DNA of 7,727 nt, from NCBI GenBank assembly GCA_031399315.1, contig JANNOS010000002.1, positions 1 through 7,727 of the forward strand, written 5' to 3'. Source of the DNA: Methylotenera_A sp031399315. GTDB lineage: Bacteria > Pseudomonadota > Gammaproteobacteria > Burkholderiales > Methylophilaceae. Shown here in pieces: positions 6,337 to 7,727 of the stretch (positions within the stretch are counted from its first letter, which is position 1; each line of letters starts with the position of its first letter). The notes under the pieces were generated by a model, which made no database searches, was not told where the DNA came from, and saw nothing but the letters and a program-made list of their open reading frames with translations. Made by a program: the position numbers and the translations under genes.

Positions 6337-6372
6337 AATAGGCTAAAGAATAGGTTAAGGAATAGAAAAGTA
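6337..6372. repeat. Three tandem 12-bp units filling the whole yciO-M50 spacer
   Basis: The units are AATAGGCTAAAG (6337-6348), AATAGGTTAAGG (6349-6360) and AATAGAAAAGTA (6361-6372). Units 1 and 2 match at 10 of 12 positions. Unit 3 is diverged. The array starts on the base after the yciO stop and ends on the base before the next ATG. It has no stop codon in the shared gene frame. Unit 2 carries the likely Shine-Dalgarno of the peptidase gene. Confidence 0.75.
6356..6361 (+). promoter_or_regulatory. Likely ribosome binding site of the M50 peptidase gene
   Basis: TAAGGA pairs well with the 16S 3' end but sits 11 bases before the ATG at 6373, slightly far. It is formed at the boundary of repeat units 2 and 3, so the repeat itself may have supplied the site. 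Confidence 0.5.
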
Positions 6373-7005
6373 ATGGAACTTAACATCGTACAAAAAATAG
6401 CGATCTATGCGCTGCCGATTATATTCGCAATCACCGTGCACGAGGCGGCGCATGGCTATGCGGCTAAATATTTTGGTGATTTAACCGCTGAAAAATTAGG
6501 CAGAATTAGCTTAAACCCGCTTAAACATATCGACCCATTCGGTACGATTTTATTGCCAGCGCTCACGGTGATGTTAGGCGGCATTTTATTTGGCTGGGCA
6601 AAGCCAGTGCCAGTTAATTTTGGCAATTTGCGCAACCCTAAAAAAGATATGCTATGGGTCGCTGCAGCAGGCCCAGCTTCAAATTTAGTCATGGCAATTT
6701 TTTGGGCATTCGTGATTAAATTCTCTTCTGTTGCTGGGGCATATGCGCTGCCAATGGAGATGATGGGTAAAGCTGGCGTATCCATTAACATCGTGCTAAT
6801 GGTGCTTAATTTGTTGCCGCTGCCACCGCTTGATGGTGGGCGCATTGCGGTAAGTTTGCTGCCGATTCACTTGGCGCGGCCGTTTTCACAAATCGAGCGT
6901 TATGGTTTCATTATTTTAATTGCACTGCTTTTTACGGGCGTGCTAAATAAAATTTTAGATCCATTTATCGCGTTTGCTTACCGCATCATTTTTAGTCTGG
7001 TGTAA
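6373..7005 (+). CDS. Site-2-protease family membrane zinc metallopeptidase (M50)
   Basis: A 210-residue integral membrane protein of the compact S2P-like M50 group. The zinc and catalytic motif is HEAAH (23-27, HExxH) inside the first hydrophobic segment, with E24 as catalytic base. The second motif, NLLPLPPLDGGRI (146-158), contributes the third ligand, D154. Between them lie GRISLNPLKHIDPFGT (43-58), FGWAKPVPVN (73-82) and AAAGPASNLVMA (97-108), all typical of this family. About five membrane segments are visible, near 8-28, 56-76, 94-115, 135-150 and 178-195. No PDZ domain is present, unlike RseP. The substrate is unknown: S2P enzymes cut transmembrane segments, often of anti-sigma factors. 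It is the last gene of the PHP-yciO-M50 operon. No hairpin terminator follows, and trpS begins 84 bp downstream. Confidence 0.93.
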   Translation: MELNIVQKIAIYALPIIFAITVHEAAHGYAAKYFGDLTAEKLGRISLNPLKHIDPFGTILLPALTVMLGGILFGWAKPVPVNFGNLRNPKKDMLWVAAAGPASNLVMAIFWAFVIKFSSVAGAYALPMEMMGKAGVSINIVLMVLNLLPLPPLDGGRIAVSLLPIHLARPFSQIERYGFIILIALLFTGVLNKILDPFIAFAYRIIFSLV

Positions 7006-7040
7006 ATAAGTCGATGTAAATAAAGCTAGGTGTAAATAAG
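6999..7040. repeat. Repeated stop-codon segment after the M50 gene
   Basis: The sequence GGTGTAAATAAG, which holds the last Val codon (split) and stop of the peptidase, occurs at 6999-7010 and again exactly at 7029-7040. A shorter middle copy, TGTAAATAA, lies at 7015-7023. The three copies of TGTAAATAA start at 7001, 7015 and 7031. Confidence 0.8.
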
Positions 7041-7050
7041 CCAGCCTGCT

Positions 7051-7059
7051 TGCTATAAT
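7051..7059 (+). promoter_or_regulatory. Extended -10 promoter of trpS
   Basis: TGCTATAAT contains a perfect TATAAT (7054-7059) with an extended TGn just upstream. The -35 position (7031-7036, TGTAAA) falls in the last copy of the upstream repeat and matches the consensus at only 3 of 6 bases. Transcription would start near 7066, giving a leader of about 24 nt. This lets trpS be transcribed independently of the upstream operon. Confidence 0.65.
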
Positions 7060-7073
7060 AAACACAATTACAT

Positions 7074-7078
7074 TAAGG
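7074..7078 (+). promoter_or_regulatory. Ribosome binding site of trpS
   Basis: TAAGG lies 11 bases before the ATG at 7090, within the short predicted leader. The spacing is a little long, but no better site exists. Confidence 0.45.
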
Positions 7079-7089
7079 TTTTTTAAGAC

Positions 7090-7727
7090 ATGGCAATCGA
7101 ACGCGTTTTATCGGGCATGCGCCCAACGGGGAATTTACATCTAGGCCATTACAATGGCGTACTCAAAAATTGGATTAAGCTACAACACGAGCATGAATGC
7201 TTGTTTTTTGTGGCCGATTGGCATGCACTCACCACGCATTACGATACGCCGGAAATCATTGAGGAATCGGTGTGGGAGATGGTCATCGACTGGCTCGCAG
7301 CGGGCGTAGATCCTGCCAATGCCACTATTTTTATCCAATCACGCGTGCCAGAACATGCCGAACTATTTACGCTGCTTAGTATGATTACGCCGCTGAGCTG
7401 GCTAGAACGCGTGCCCACCTATAAAGACCAGCAAGAAAAGCTAGCTAGTAAAGATTTATCTACCTATGGCTTTTTAGGTTATCCACTACTGCAATCTGCG
7501 GATATTCTGATTTATAAAGCCACACAAGTGCCAGTGGGTGAGGACCAAGTTCCGCACATTGAATTCACCCGTGAAATTGCACGCCGCTTTAATCACATTT
7601 ACGGTAAAGATGTTGGCTTTGAGGAAAAAGCCATTGCCGCTATTAAAAAACTCGGTAGCAAACGTGCGGCGGTGTACGAAGAAATGCGCAACGCCTATCA
7701 ACAAAGCGGCGATGAAGAAGCGCTGGA
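7090..7727 (+). CDS. trpS: Tryptophanyl-tRNA synthetase, 3' end outside window
   Basis: A class I aminoacyl-tRNA synthetase that charges tRNA-Trp. I read 212 uninterrupted codons from the ATG at 7090 to the window edge. Seen: SGMRPTGNLHLGHY (8-21) with the HIGH-type motif HLGH at 17-20, FFVADWHALTT (39-49), IFIQSRVPEH (80-89), LERVPTYKDQ (105-114), LGYPLLQSADILIYKA (129-144) and VGEDQVPHIEFTREIARRFN (149-168). The KMSKS loop is not yet reached. The segment after residue 170 (KAIAAIKKLGSK and onwards) fits the longer TrpRS form of about 400 residues found in many betaproteobacteria and pseudomonads, which carries extra sequence before KMSKS, so it is not a defect. The gene has its own promoter and follows the M50 gene in the same direction. 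Confidence 0.97.
   Translation, partial: MAIERVLSGMRPTGNLHLGHYNGVLKNWIKLQHEHECLFFVADWHALTTHYDTPEIIEESVWEMVIDWLAAGVDPANATIFIQSRVPEHAELFTLLSMITPLSWLERVPTYKDQQEKLASKDLSTYGFLGYPLLQSADILIYKATQVPVGEDQVPHIEFTREIARRFNHIYGKDVGFEEKAIAAIKKLGSKRAAVYEEMRNAYQQSGDEEAL

Noticed and set aside
6456..6845. Minus-strand open frame of 129 codons
   Set aside because: It is antisense to the M50 peptidase, whose HEAAH and PPLDGG motifs are intact. The antisense protein has no family features.
2461..7089. CRISPR array or phage attachment site behind the short repeats
   Set aside because: Each repeat set has two or three adjoining copies of 9-14 bp with no regular unique spacers, and no cas, integrase or phage gene is present.
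7486..7704. Minus-strand open frame of 72 codons
   Set aside because: It is antisense to trpS, which is unmistakable here.
7600..7727. Apparent insertion in TrpRS between the GEDQ motif and the expected KMSKS loop
   Set aside because: The long TrpRS form of betaproteobacteria and pseudomonads normally has extra sequence here, so it is not a novelty.

Overview
The window looks like ordinary chromosomal DNA of a betaproteobacterium, most likely a member of the Methylophilaceae (Methylotenera-like). This is inferred from protein character, moderate-to-low GC content and gene order, not from a database search. All eight genes belong to well-known conserved families and none is visibly broken. 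I see no mobile element, tRNA, rRNA, CRISPR array or phage gene.

Layout. (1) Positions 1-2460, minus strand: the first 820 codons of purL (large-type phosphoribosylformylglycinamidine synthase, de novo purine synthesis). It is open at the left edge, where its C-terminal glutaminase part would lie. (2) Positions 2461-2667: the purL leader with a probable extended -10 promoter and small tandem repeats, then a strong 12-bp hairpin terminator for the next operon. (3) Positions 2668-4701, minus strand: four closely spaced co-directional genes, transcribed yciB (inner-membrane septation protein A family), yciI, bolA, then an exported parvulin-type prolyl isomerase (PpiC/SurA family). (4) Positions 4702-4860: a divergent control region. 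(5) Positions 4861-7005, plus strand: an rnm/yciV-like PHP-domain nuclease/phosphatase, yciO (YrdC/Sua5 fold), and a membrane-embedded M50 site-2-protease family metallopeptidase. (6) From 7090, plus strand: trpS (tryptophanyl-tRNA synthetase), open at the right edge, with its own extended -10 promoter.

Together these are housekeeping functions: purine synthesis, envelope biogenesis and folding, Fe-S/redox maturation (BolA), RNA 5'-end or nucleotide processing, possible tRNA-related chemistry, membrane proteolysis and tRNA charging. The genes yciB, yciI, yciV and yciO sit within a few kb of each other here. In E. coli the same families lie near the trp operon, so this may be a remnant of an old neighbourhood.

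The most unusual signals are in the spacers, not the genes. Four of the gene-gene spacers carry short tandem duplications with units of about 12-18 bp. Two of them lie directly behind stop codons, and the last includes one. A 26-27-bp element is shared between the yciI-bolA spacer and the ppiC 3' end. I found no convincing new biological system.
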